Part shown: piece after piece, positions 1-7,922 of the stretch | How the letters are laid out: each line of letters begins with the position of its first letter | Position numbering within the stretch: the stretch's first letter is position 1 | Source: Bacteroidales bacterium | GTDB taxonomy: Bacteria; Bacteroidota; Bacteroidia; Bacteroidales; WCHB1-69 | Reading direction: 5' to 3' | DNA length: 10,688 nt | NCBI GenBank assembly: GCA_028683685.1 | Contig: JAQUHH010000062.1 | Span: 1-10,688, forward strand | Made by a program: the position numbers and the translations under genes | The notes under the pieces: model-generated | What the model was told of the DNA's origin: nothing | Database searches by the model: none | The model's input: the letters and a program-made list of their open reading frames with translations, nothing else

Positions 1-129
1 CACGCGGTCATAAAACATTGGGGGTTAAGTGGTTATTTGAACCTCAGTTCTCGCATCAAAGTTTATTGTATTTTGATAGTGAAGTAGCTCCGAATTCCCC
101 AACGTTTCATACCGCCATCCGTTACCAGC
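1..129 (+). other. attC-like recombination site 1 (left core box outside window)
   Basis: The left arm at 4-23 pairs with the right arm at 97-115, leaving a loop of 73 nt (24-96). The pairing is broken by one extra C at position 9 and by two purine transitions that become G.T wobbles on the bottom strand. The right core GTTACCAGC (121-129) follows after a short unpaired spacer. In known attC sites the bottom strand folds and the L'' arm carries an extra base relative to L', which the extra C matches. The left core (R'') would lie just before position 1, so the site is slightly truncated. The integron assignment is inferred from architecture and from pairing with the next site. No integrase gene is visible. 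Confidence 0.68.
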
Positions 130-2981
130 AATATTAGCTGAAAGACAGAATATTACCATTTGATAAGATAGTTTTTGGGTATCATCAACAGAAATTGCTC
201 GAATACATTTAATAAAATATGAATTTATGAAGCGGACACCTTTTTTAATTATTGTTTCTTTTTCCCTATTGATAATTCTTTTTCAATCAAAAAAAACATA
301 CGGTAGAATTAATAATTATAGTGAAACAGAAATAAAAGACAGTTCTTTAGTGGATTTCAGTAAAATATCCCAAATCGTGCGTTATCCCAATGGGACTAAA
401 AACTACTCTAAAATTTTTCTAAATGCACTTAATTCCAGTTCATACGACCCCTTCATTGCTGGCATGTCAAAACTTTCGGGTTTTTCAAACTACTCAATCA
501 GGGGATATGAGCGTAATGATTACGAAGTTGTTTATGATGGGATTGTTTTGAATAGACATGAAAATGCTATGTATTATTTCCCAAACTGGATTGCACTCCT
601 CGGTTTAAATAACACAACAGGAGAAGGTTTTAATCATAATATCAACAGAAGTTTCTATAGTGGAATATTTGGCGCATACGAATTAACTTCATCACATTTC
701 AGGCACAAAAAGACTTCATTCTCTTGGACATCAGCAAACCATCTTTACCGAAATAGTTTTCATGCAGTGCACTCTACAGGTGAAATGAATAATGGCTGGT
801 CAATCACTATAAGTGGTTCAGGCTCGTGGGCAAATGAAGGTTATGTTGAAAGCACAGCGCATAGCGAATGGAGTTACTTTTTTGCGGCAAAAAAAACTAT
901 AAATCAGCACCATGATCTGTCATTTACAATTATGGGTACGCCTATAAGAAACAGTCAGACAAATTATGCTCCGCAGGAGGCATTTAATCTCAGAGAAAAC
1001 AACTACTACAGTCCGAATTTTGGATACCAAGAAGGTAAATTACGCAATGAAAATCAATTTACAAGTCATATACCCATAGGAATAATAAACCACAGCTGGA
1101 AAATTTCCGACAGGTTCGAGCTTAACTCTTCATTTGCTTATTCGAAAGGCTCTTCAAGTTTTTCAGAACTTGAATGGAATGATGCTTATAACCCAAGTCC
1201 CACTTATTACAGAAATATGCCATCATATTATTCGGAATATCTAGGGAATGAGACAGCAGCAGATTACTTTACCAATGAATGGCTAAATAATCCAGATTTT
1301 TACCAAATCAATTGGCATCAGTTGTATTTTGAAAATAGGAATAATCTTTACCAAATAGACAATGCAAATGGTATAATGGGTAATAGCATAATTGGTAATC
1401 GAGCGAAATACTACTTAGCATTGAATAATCGGGATATGGATGATTTGCATTTAACTTCAACAATAACATATCAGCTTAATAGTCGTTTGACGCTAGTCGC
1501 TGGAGTTTACTATCAAAACAACCAACAGCATTTTTACAAGACTATGGACGACCTACTAGGCGCTGATTTCCATTTAGACATTTTAAATGCAAGTTATTAT
1601 CTTCCAGAATTAAGCTCATTTCAAAGCGATTTAAACCAGCCTAACAGAACGGTTTCTGAAGGTGAACAGTTTGCTTATGACTACATTGCAAGCACAAACT
1701 CATCCTATGTGCATGCGTTGATTGAATACAAACTTCCAAAAATAGAGATTACTGCTTTTGGAAGCATTGGTGGGCGCTCAATTCTGCGTGAAGGGCAAAT
1801 GGAGAATGAAGCATTTAAGACAAATTCACTAGGTTCAAGTGAGACTTATCATTTTGGTAATTACAATTTTAGGGGAGAGACCAAATTTTGGGCACATGAA
1901 AATCACTCCATTCAAATTAATGGTTTTATAGAATCTTGCTCCCCCGATTTTTACGACCTGTTTGTTTTGCCACAGGTTTCGAATGTAACAGCGAACTACG
2001 CTAACAAAACAGCAAATGGTATAAGCTTTGGCTATAAAGCCAACACAAAATACATAAACGCCACCTTTAATGCTTATAAAACAAACATTAACAATCAAAA
2101 CAAGAATATACCCTATTTTGATGAAGTCCTAGAAATAAGAGGCACTGTTTCACTTGAAGGGTTAAACCAAGTTCATGAGGGGATAGAACTGGGAGTTGAT
2201 TATAAATTAAGCAGGCATATTACATTTAACCTTGCTGCTGCTCACGGAAAGTACTACTACAGTTCAAGACCAAACACTAGTGTTTTTCTTAATTACCTTA
2301 CTGAACCTTTAGTCGAAAACGAAACTTCTTATGTGAAGAATTTTAGAGTTCCAAATATTCCACAAACACTACTTGGAATTGGTATAGCATTTCAATCTTC
2401 AAACAATTTATTTTTCGAGTTAAGAGGGAACTATTATGACAATATTTTTTCAGCATTTTCGTATGAGAGTAGAACAGCTTTAAGCACATCAACTCTTACT
2501 TTGCCAGAAAGCGAAATTGATGAATTAATGAAGCAAAGTAAACTGGCAGGGGGAGGTACGCTTGATATTTCATTTGGTAAGGGTTGGAGTGTTTTTAACA
2601 AGCAGCATAACATCCTATTTTGTATACTTGTTACAAATGCTTTGGACAATCAAAATATTGTAATTGGTGGTTTTGAATCTGGTGGATATTTAACAGAGAA
2701 CCGTTTGATGTCGCAGCATAAGTATATGTATATGTATGGTCGTAGTATCTTTGTCAACCTCTTGTATCAATTTTAGTAGTTTTATAAAAAGTTAAACACA
2801 CGATTTGTGTAATGAACATTATCTTCAAAATATTGATAAATTAAAATACTGCTGGTAACAAAGGGTACATCGCATGCCCCAGGGCTGGTCGATTAGGAAA
2901 TTATCCTGTTTCAAATTATCTTTATCGGGTGGATACGAACATCGCCCTGAACCGAGGGGGCACGCAACGTACCCCCAACCG
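122..2981 (+). mobile_element. Putative integron gene cassette A carrying one receptor gene
   Basis: The segment runs from the presumed crossover (G|TT) in attC-like site 1 to the same point in site 2. Its left end reads TTACCAGC, and the left core of the site at its right end is GCTGGTAAC (2851-2859), an exact reverse complement of GTTACCAGC at 121-129. With flanking bases, 14 of 15 positions are complementary. An integrated cassette should show this, because both halves come from its own circular-form site. It holds one forward gene ending about 75 bp before the site, the usual cassette orientation. At about 2.9 kb it is longer than a typical one-gene cassette. A transposon with short terminal inverted repeats is an alternative, but would not explain the adjoining hairpins. 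Confidence 0.6.
227..2776 (+). CDS. TonB-dependent-receptor-like outer-membrane beta-barrel protein
   Basis: The 849-residue product is probably an outer-membrane receptor or transporter. Residues 1-26 look like a signal peptide (basic start, long hydrophobic core). A plug-like stretch follows, with IRGYERNDYEVVYDGIVLN near residues 91-109, close to the usual I-R-G...DG...N plug pattern. Segments at about 183-210 (STG, NGW, ANEGYVEST) and 258-276 (NNYYSPNFGYQEGKLRNEN) match the conserved barrel entry of a Bacteroidota receptor family as I remember it. The rest is aromatic, alternating beta-strand sequence ending in LLYQF, with the terminal Phe typical of barrel proteins. I see no N-terminal carboxypeptidase-regulatory-like domain and no TonB box, and the plug seems short. 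Substrate is unknown. No SusD-like partner is adjacent. It is the only gene of cassette A. Confidence 0.85.
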   Translation: MKRTPFLIIVSFSLLIILFQSKKTYGRINNYSETEIKDSSLVDFSKISQIVRYPNGTKNYSKIFLNALNSSSYDPFIAGMSKLSGFSNYSIRGYERNDYEVVYDGIVLNRHENAMYYFPNWIALLGLNNTTGEGFNHNINRSFYSGIFGAYELTSSHFRHKKTSFSWTSANHLYRNSFHAVHSTGEMNNGWSITISGSGSWANEGYVESTAHSEWSYFFAAKKTINQHHDLSFTIMGTPIRNSQTNYAPQEAFNLRENNYYSPNFGYQEGKLRNENQFTSHIPIGIINHSWKISDRFELNSSFAYSKGSSSFSELEWNDAYNPSPTYYRNMPSYYSEYLGNETAADYFTNEWLNNPDFYQINWHQLYFENRNNLYQIDNANGIMGNSIIGNRAKYYLALNNRDMDDLHLTSTITYQLNSRLTLVAGVYYQNNQQHFYKTMDDLLGADFHLDILNASYYLPELSSFQSDLNQPNRTVSEGEQFAYDYIASTNSSYVHALIEYKLPKIEITAFGSIGGRSILREGQMENEAFKTNSLGSSETYHFGNYNFRGETKFWAHENHSIQINGFIESCSPDFYDLFVLPQVSNVTANYANKTANGISFGYKANTKYINATFNAYKTNINNQNKNIPYFDEVLEIRGTVSLEGLNQVHEGIELGVDYKLSRHITFNLAAAHGKYYYSSRPNTSVFLNYLTEPLVENETSYVKNFRVPNIPQTLLGIGIAFQSSNNLFFELRGNYYDNIFSAFSYESRTALSTSTLTLPESEIDELMKQSKLAGGGTLDISFGKGWSVFNKQHNILFCILVTNALDNQNIVIGGFESGGYLTENRLMSQHKYMYMYGRSIFVNLLYQF

Positions 2982-2989
2982 TTATGGGC
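2851..2989 (+). other. attC-like recombination site 2
   Basis: The left core GCTGGTAAC (2851-2859) is followed by the arm GGGTACATCGCATGCCCC (2863-2880), which pairs with GGGGCACGCAACGTACCC (2957-2974) at 15 of 18 positions. All three mismatches are A/C on the top strand, hence G.T wobbles on the bottom strand. The loop is 76 nt (2881-2956). The right core GTTATGGGC is at 2981-2989, preceded by AACC as in site 3. Left and right cores of this site match each other only at TAAC/GTTA, whereas each matches a neighbouring site over 9 bases. This is expected if two different cassettes meet here. It is the most complete and convincing of the three sites. Confidence 0.72.
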
Positions 2990-3199
2990 AAGGCAACAAG
3001 CTCCGATGAAACGAAAGTGAAGATTGGAAAGAAATTTTTGTTTGCCGACCCGCAAAAAGAAAAGAAGAACATGGAAAAACCCAGCGCACAAAAGCAAGAG
3101 TTTGGCAGCCCGTCCCTGCAAACATCGCTTCGCCGCCAAACACATGCTTTTTTTGCCAACGCACCGGATGATATGAAAATTAACAATTAAATATTTAAT
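2990..3199. other. Non-coding, GC-richer leader of cassette B
   Basis: This stretch lies between attC-like site 2 and the first repeat before the 3258 gene. It is richer in C and G than the genes around it. It holds TTTGGCA near 3110 with a partial inverted partner TTGCCAA near 3160. A short forward reading frame (2984-3190) starts inside the attC core, encodes a low-complexity basic peptide and has no signal I can support, so I treat the region as non-coding. Its composition resembles 10151-10328 at the other end of the same cassette. Confidence 0.4.
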
Positions 3200-3244
3200 G
3201 CGGATACCGAAAAGCATTGATAGAGTAGGTAAAAACTATAAAAT
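3200..3244 (+). repeat. 45-bp imperfect direct repeat, copy 1
   Basis: This copy begins GCGGATACCGAAAAGC and ends in AAAATA, 58 bp before the 3258 start codon (first base to first base). Copy 2 at 3920-3964 shares GCGGA, CCGAAAAGC, GAGTAGG, AAAAC and AAAATA in the same order with a two-base length difference. It could be a shared leader or regulatory element of two exported-protein genes. It could also be a relic of a common ancestral gene end, since copy 2 can be read as AEAEKLYE followed by a stop. Confidence 0.6.
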
Positions 3245-3257
3245 AGAAACATAAAAA

Positions 3258-3917
3258 ATGAAAAAAGTCATCTTATTAAACCTTGCATTAATATCAGTTG
3301 CTTTGCTGCACGGGCAAACAATCGAGAATGAAGTTAAGAATGCAGAAAAACTGTTAAAGCAAAAAAGCTATAAGGAAGCAATCCAAGAGCTTAAAAGTGC
3401 AATTGCTGTTATCGAAAACGAACAGCTTAACACCATGAAAACAGACTTGTTGCCAGAAAAGGTCTTGGATTATTCAATAGCGAACAGCGATGAGATTATG
3501 GAATCATCATCAAAATCTTATATTTCAGGAAATATGATTGAAATTGCACAGTCATATTCAAAGCCAATTGGCAATGTTAGCTCAAATAGTGAAACCTCAG
3601 AGGGTTTTATGGGACAAAATATTTCTGTCATTACTATAAATATCTCAAATGTTCCCGGTAAAATGTGCGATATTGCAAATACTCATTCAATGAATTCTTC
3701 AGAAGGCTTTGAAATGGAATCTATTGTACCTACAGCATTTAAAGGGTATAGAGCCGTTAAATTATATAACACTGATGCTCGACATGGGAAATATGCAGTA
3801 ATTATTGGAGGTGCTGTTTTGGAAATTAATGCTGAAAATATTGAGAATGAGAAAATCTTATTGGAGGCAGTTAATTCCATCGACATAGAAAAAATCATAC
3901 AATATTTTGGAAAATAA
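3258..3917 (+). CDS. Small secreted or periplasmic protein, unknown function
   Basis: The 219-residue product starts with a clear signal peptide (about residues 1-20, ending LLHGQ), so the mature form probably begins near residue 20. Residues 21-65 are charged and helical (EVKNAEKLLKQKSYKEAIQELKSAI), like a single TPR-type hairpin. Residues 66-219 look like a compact alpha/beta domain with strands ISVITINIS (about 122-130), YRAVKLY (about 164-170) and YAVIIGGAVLEINA (about 179-192), then a C-terminal helix. I do not recognise a named family. It resembles small Bacteroidota exported proteins of unknown function. It is first in a forward run with the genes at 3991 and 5107, both also exported, and is flanked on both sides by copies of a 45-bp repeat. 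A high-A stretch precedes the ATG. Confidence 0.75.
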   Translation: MKKVILLNLALISVALLHGQTIENEVKNAEKLLKQKSYKEAIQELKSAIAVIENEQLNTMKTDLLPEKVLDYSIANSDEIMESSSKSYISGNMIEIAQSYSKPIGNVSSNSETSEGFMGQNISVITINISNVPGKMCDIANTHSMNSSEGFEMESIVPTAFKGYRAVKLYNTDARHGKYAVIIGGAVLEINAENIENEKILLEAVNSIDIEKIIQYFGK

Positions 3918-3919
3918 AA

Positions 3920-3964
3920 GCGGAAGCCGAAAAGCTATATGAGTAGGCAAAACAATTAAAATAA
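3920..3964 (+). repeat. 45-bp imperfect direct repeat, copy 2
   Basis: This copy begins GCGGAAGCCGAAAAGC just after the stop codon of the 3258 gene and lies 71 bp before the next start at 3991. It pairs with copy 1 (3200-3244); the offset is 720 bp. The two copies bracket the 3258 gene, so the gene plus one repeat forms a 720-bp unit that could have been gained, or could be lost, by recombination between the repeats. Confidence 0.6.
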
Positions 3965-3990
3965 TAATAATAACCAAAATTAATTCTATC

Positions 3991-5100
3991 ATGAAAAAAT
4001 TTACTCAAACCCTATTAGTGGTATTTATGGCTGTCGCTTTGTTTGGCACAGCAAACGGACAAACTGTTACTAATCAGTATTACAATGTTACTTCTGGTAA
4101 TGGATATGGATTACGCTTTTGGAGTAGTAACAACTACAAAGTCCATATGGGAAATTCATCCTATTACAAGTATGGACCAGTTCAGGATTATTCAATCAAA
4201 ATGACAATGAATAATGACGCTGACCGTGGTTGGACATGGGGTGTTTTAAATACTGCTCCAAAAGCAGCTCTTAGCACACAAGGAACATTCCAACTTGCTA
4301 AAGACCTGAAAGTAATGGGCAATACAGGAATTGGTACAGCAGACCCTAATAGTAGATTACATGTTAATGCAAGTTCTGGTCAAGTTGGGTTACGAGTTCA
4401 AATAAGTGGAAGTTCAAAATTTACAGTTGCTTCAAATGGTGGTGCTACCATAGGTGCTTACAACAACACTCCACCTGCAAATGGGCTTTATGTAAATGGT
4501 TCTACAGCAATAGGAACTTCTGATCCAGGAGGTGCTAAATTAAAGGTATATGGAAGTTCTAATCCATCATTTGAATTTGCTAGTTCTGTTTCAAGATTAC
4601 AAATAGGTGCAGCAACATCAGGTTGGGCATATGCACATGAATCTAAGGCTGGTGACATTGTTTTTCGTCCATTAGGAGGAAATGATAATCATCATGGAAT
4701 GATTTTTTATTTGCCTAATGACAATAATGATGGCAATAGTTACATTAAATTCGGTGATGACAAAAACAACCTATGGATGGGGATTTTTAATAACAAAATG
4801 GTTCGTATAGATGGTAAACTTTACGCAAAAGAAATGAGATGTCGAACAAATGTATGGAGTGATTTCGTTTTTCATAGCGATTATGAATTAAAATCTCTTG
4901 ATGAAGTTGAAAGTTTTATCAATAAGAATAACCACCTTCCAGATGTGCCTAATGAAGCGACTGTAATGGAAGAAGGAATTGATGTGGGTGAGATGAACGC
5001 GATTTTGCTTCAAAAAATTGAGGAATTAACCCTCTATATGATTGAGCAAAATAAAACGATCAAAGATTTACAGAATGAAGTTAATAACCTAAAAAACTAA
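3991..5100 (+). CDS. Tail-fibre-like secreted surface protein
   Basis: The 369-residue product has a signal peptide (about 1-24, ending TANGQ). Two repeats of the tail-fibre-like type G-x-G-T-x-x-P...L.V occur at about 109-127 (NTGIGTADPNSRLHV) and 168-190 (AIGTSDPGGAKLKVYG). From about 288 onward it has the C-terminal block common in Bacteroidota exported proteins: WSDFVF, then Y-L-SLDEVE-FI, NNHLPDVP, GIDVGEMNA and LLQKIEELTLYMIEQNK. It ends in a predicted coiled coil (338-369), probably for oligomerisation. Related blocks occur in phage tail-fibre chaperone-type proteins, but this one lacks obvious peptidase S74 catalytic features, so self-cleavage is not implied. The stop codon is only 6 bp before the next start, so the two are almost certainly co-transcribed and may form one surface structure. 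The ligand is unknown. Confidence 0.85.
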   Translation: MKKFTQTLLVVFMAVALFGTANGQTVTNQYYNVTSGNGYGLRFWSSNNYKVHMGNSSYYKYGPVQDYSIKMTMNNDADRGWTWGVLNTAPKAALSTQGTFQLAKDLKVMGNTGIGTADPNSRLHVNASSGQVGLRVQISGSSKFTVASNGGATIGAYNNTPPANGLYVNGSTAIGTSDPGGAKLKVYGSSNPSFEFASSVSRLQIGAATSGWAYAHESKAGDIVFRPLGGNDNHHGMIFYLPNDNNDGNSYIKFGDDKNNLWMGIFNNKMVRIDGKLYAKEMRCRTNVWSDFVFHSDYELKSLDEVESFINKNNHLPDVPNEATVMEEGIDVGEMNAILLQKIEELTLYMIEQNKTIKDLQNEVNNLKN

Positions 5101-5106
5101 TTACTG

Positions 5107-7389
5107 ATGAAAAAGATATTAATATTATTCTTTCTCATCTCTTTTGGTTTAACTTCATTTGCACAAATGCCTATGAATGGAGATTATACTGATTGGGAAT
5201 GGGAAGATCAGACCCAAAGTAATTGGAAAAGAAAGGACAATATTCATGGTTGGATAGACATAAACCCACCTTTCAAAGCCGAAACAGAGCGACTTGGAGA
5301 TATGGCTAAAATCTACGAGTCTCAGGATTATACAAAGTCTAAAGGTTGGGAACTTGCTTGGGCACAATTTGATGGGATTTACCCCTATTATATTCTTTAC
5401 AATCAACACAAAGGAATCTTACGTGCTTTTTTCTATTTAGATAATGATGTGCCTTTTACTCATGTTTTAGCAACTTTGTCTTTTTCTGATGTAAATAATC
5501 CAGGGATTCTTGCTTTCGGCAATGAATATGCTGATGCTACTGATAAATATTTAAATGGAAGCAATACTGGTGCAGACGATATGATTTCAGTAATTATTCC
5601 AGATGTTGGGTTAAGAAATTGGTGCGCAGCTGATTTTCCAATGTTTCTTGATAATAATATTTTAAATAGCAGATATAATTCAAAAAAATGGCAATTTAAG
5701 TTTTATGGTTGTGATAATTATGCTATCGAATTGGCAGGAACAATTGACCCAACACCTCCACCAGATTCTGACAAACAGCAAACTATTTCTGCAAAAAAAT
5801 CTTCAGTCGGTTCAGGTAAATTTGATGCGAGTTACGCAAAGTATTTGAAACAAATGAACTCCGTTAACGATTTAGCAGGAAAAATGAAAAAATCAGCGGC
5901 AGGTATTGATCCCACTTCAAAACAATTTCTTCAAAATTATAAGGAAACTATTGATGGTATGGGTAATGTCTTTGAAACTATATCAGCAGTAGCAGGTATT
6001 TCATCTGGTTTTGGTGCTGTTTTAGGGTTTGTAAAAATTTTAACAGGTACTTTTGACGAAGAAAAATCTACCAAACCAGCAGCTGTGATTCAATATATAT
6101 CGTTGAAAGGTTCAATGGATATTAAACGAACACTAGGTGGAAATACCCTAAAAATTCCGGGGGTTAATGGTGCATTTACACCTGCGGTAAGCTGGAATCC
6201 ATATAATTGTCCTGTAGGTTATTTTAATATGAGTAAAACCCCAACAATAAAGAAAACCAAAGGGTATAATAAGTATGGTTGTTATGATGCAGCTACAAGC
6301 CATGACGATACATGGTTATATTATAATAATGGCATCTCTTACATGTATAATCCGTTACTTATTAAAAGTAATCATCCAAGAACAGGAGGATATGCTGGAA
6401 AAATAGTTAAATATAAGTTCGATGATAATATTGAATTAGTATATAATAATCTTCCTGGATTAGATTTAGTTGACGTACATTTTGCAATTGTTGGAAAATC
6501 TAAGAAGGACGAGAATGGATATTTATATTATGATGTTGAAGAAAAAGTATTAGCATATCATACTTTTATTGATAGATACTATACTGAATACAATGTTGCA
6601 CTTGAAAATCCAGTACATTATCAATTGAATGAAGGATACCTAATCATTCATAAATTTGACAAGGAAAATAATGATGTTTATTTTGGCACACCTTATCTAC
6701 CTATGAATAAACTAAAAGGTGTTGTTTTGGAAGTACCTGAACATACAGATATTAAGTTAAGAGTTGTTGCAAAGTTTACATCTGATAAATATGATAGTCC
6801 GATAGTATTTCAGGCAAATTATAATATGAATGTTCAAGAAGTTGATCCAAGCAATAGTGAAGTTTACTTCTTTCGAGAACAATCAACCTTCCCATATTCA
6901 GATTACTACTTAGGTGAAGGAAACATAACTCTATCAACAACAACAGGTTCACAATATTCAGCAAATACAATTGTTATGAAACCTGGTTTTGTTGGTGAAG
7001 ATGGATTTACTGCTATTGCAATTAATATTCATCCTACTCGTGGTAATACGGTTATTACCCCTGTAAACTTTAATTGTAACAGTACTCTAAAAAGTGCTTC
7101 GATTGCTAATGATGTTGATAATTATTTTACTAATGACTCCCATTTAAAAAATAATTTAAGCATTTACCCAAATCCTTCTCAAGGAATCTTTACAGTTGAA
7201 AATTCAAAATCTTCTGTTGATATTGAATCGATTGAAATTTACAACTCTTCTGGCATGAAGATTTATAGTAATTTCGACATAAATTCTAATGTTTATCAAA
7301 TTAATTTAAATAATCAATCTAAAGGACTTTTCTTATTAAAAGTTAAGAACTCTAATGAAACAGTAACGAAAAGAATAATAATTAACTAA
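5107..7389 (+). CDS. Large secreted T9SS cargo protein with helical glycine-rich central segment
   Basis: The 760-residue product has a signal peptide (1-20, ending SFAQ) and a type A T9SS sorting domain at about 684-760 (LSIYPNPSQGIF, IEIYNSSGMKIY, LFLLKV, TKRIIIN). It should therefore cross the outer membrane through type IX secretion and be anchored or released. Residues 21-215 are an aromatic beta-rich domain (GWELAWAQFDG, PYYILYNQHKGILRAFFYL). Residues about 238-314 are helical, with a glycine/alanine-rich hydrophobic stretch at 288-314 (SAVAGISSGFGAVLGFVKIL). Residues 325-600 are mostly beta. Residues about 618-640 (NTIVMKPGFVGEDGFTA) resemble the short beta motif often placed before sorting domains. 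No enzyme motif is seen. The central segment could insert in membranes or pack as a helical bundle; toxin activity is speculation. A terminator follows. Confidence 0.85.
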   Translation: MKKILILFFLISFGLTSFAQMPMNGDYTDWEWEDQTQSNWKRKDNIHGWIDINPPFKAETERLGDMAKIYESQDYTKSKGWELAWAQFDGIYPYYILYNQHKGILRAFFYLDNDVPFTHVLATLSFSDVNNPGILAFGNEYADATDKYLNGSNTGADDMISVIIPDVGLRNWCAADFPMFLDNNILNSRYNSKKWQFKFYGCDNYAIELAGTIDPTPPPDSDKQQTISAKKSSVGSGKFDASYAKYLKQMNSVNDLAGKMKKSAAGIDPTSKQFLQNYKETIDGMGNVFETISAVAGISSGFGAVLGFVKILTGTFDEEKSTKPAAVIQYISLKGSMDIKRTLGGNTLKIPGVNGAFTPAVSWNPYNCPVGYFNMSKTPTIKKTKGYNKYGCYDAATSHDDTWLYYNNGISYMYNPLLIKSNHPRTGGYAGKIVKYKFDDNIELVYNNLPGLDLVDVHFAIVGKSKKDENGYLYYDVEEKVLAYHTFIDRYYTEYNVALENPVHYQLNEGYLIIHKFDKENNDVYFGTPYLPMNKLKGVVLEVPEHTDIKLRVVAKFTSDKYDSPIVFQANYNMNVQEVDPSNSEVYFFREQSTFPYSDYYLGEGNITLSTTTGSQYSANTIVMKPGFVGEDGFTAIAINIHPTRGNTVITPVNFNCNSTLKSASIANDVDNYFTNDSHLKNNLSIYPNPSQGIFTVENSKSSVDIESIEIYNSSGMKIYSNFDINSNVYQINLNNQSKGLFLLKVKNSNETVTKRIIIN

Positions 7390-7400
7390 TAATTCAGAGG

Positions 7401-7435
7401 GAGAGAGAAGTGGTTCTGCCAACTTCTCTCTTTTT
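7401..7435 (+). terminator. Rho-independent-type terminator after the 5107 gene
   Basis: AGAGAGAAGT (7402-7411) pairs perfectly with ACTTCTCTCT (7422-7431). A further GG/CC pair can form inside across one bulged A, and the stem is followed by a short T run (7431-7435). It lies 12 bp after the stop codon and 17 bp before the lipoprotein start, and should end the three-gene run beginning at 3258. Confidence 0.8.
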
Positions 7436-7451
7436 ATAAATAAATGTCGCT

Positions 7452-7904
7452 ATGAAAAATATTATATTACCATTGTTTTTTCTTCTAATTGCTTTGTCTT
7501 GTGAAAAACCAGAGGATAAAGCTGAATTGATTACCTTTCCAATAAAATATTGTGCTATTAATAATGGCTCAAATGACATATCCAGAATAAACTTAGAATC
7601 AATTACATATTATCCAAATGAACATAAATCAATTTGGCTATATTCTGGAAAATCTATATACGATATTTCAGATATGGACACTTACCTTAATGAATATGAC
7701 TCAATTATACACTCTCCTGAAAAAGAATGCTATATCGGTTGTATTGTTTATTTAAACGCTATTATATTTAAGGAAGACTCAACTGGTACTGAAAGACGAT
7801 TAATGTTTGAAATGACTGATACAATTAAAGATATTGATAAGAACATTTTCTCAATCACTTGGCCAAACGATTCCAGTCAATTTTGCTGTAAATTTGGTGA
7901 ATAG
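7452..7904 (+). CDS. Small lipoprotein, unknown function
   Basis: The 150-residue product has a hydrophobic start and a lipobox-like LIALSC with Cys17 as the likely lipidated residue. The mature start CEKPEDK is charged and includes acidic residues, as in Bacteroidota lipoproteins exported to the surface, though it is not a clean match to a surface-export signal. The mature part has five more cysteines (34, 93, 97, 145, 146), so disulfides are possible. The middle is acidic and probably beta-rich. I do not recognise a family. A mini-frame ATG-TCG-CTA-TGA (7444-7455) overlaps the start codon. The gene lies just after a strong terminator and so needs its own promoter or readthrough; I see no clear one in the 17-bp gap. 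Its stop codon sits inside a 7-bp hairpin shared with the convergent methyltransferase gene. Confidence 0.75.
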   Translation: MKNIILPLFFLLIALSCEKPEDKAELITFPIKYCAINNGSNDISRINLESITYYPNEHKSIWLYSGKSIYDISDMDTYLNEYDSIIHSPEKECYIGCIVYLNAIIFKEDSTGTERRLMFEMTDTIKDIDKNIFSITWPNDSSQFCCKFGE

Positions 7905-7915
7905 CCAACTATTCA
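7898..7915. terminator. Small hairpin between convergent genes, possible weak terminator
   Basis: TGAATAG (7898-7904) and CTATTCA (7909-7915) form a perfect 7-bp stem with the loop CCAA. It overlaps the stop codon of the 7452 gene and lies 7 bp from the end of the minus-strand gene. There is no immediate T run on either strand (a T tract starts near 7930 on the plus strand), so termination would be weak. Confidence 0.35.
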
Positions 7916-7922
7916 TCTAATA

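Noticed and set aside
1835..2098. Minus-strand frame inside the receptor gene
   Set aside because: It is a shadow of the well-supported forward gene. The same holds for the minus-strand frames at 2434, 3683, 5155, 6776 and 7394.
2796..2810. Hairpin ACACA/TGTGT as a terminator of the receptor gene
   Set aside because: The stem is only 5 bp and no T run follows.
2984..3190. Forward 68-codon reading frame
   Set aside because: It starts inside the right core of attC-like site 2, is low-complexity and basic, and shows no domain or signal peptide.
2825..3217. Minus-strand reading frames across attC-like site 2
   Set aside because: They run straight through both hairpin arms, and their cysteine- and phenylalanine-rich translations look like chance frames in non-coding DNA.
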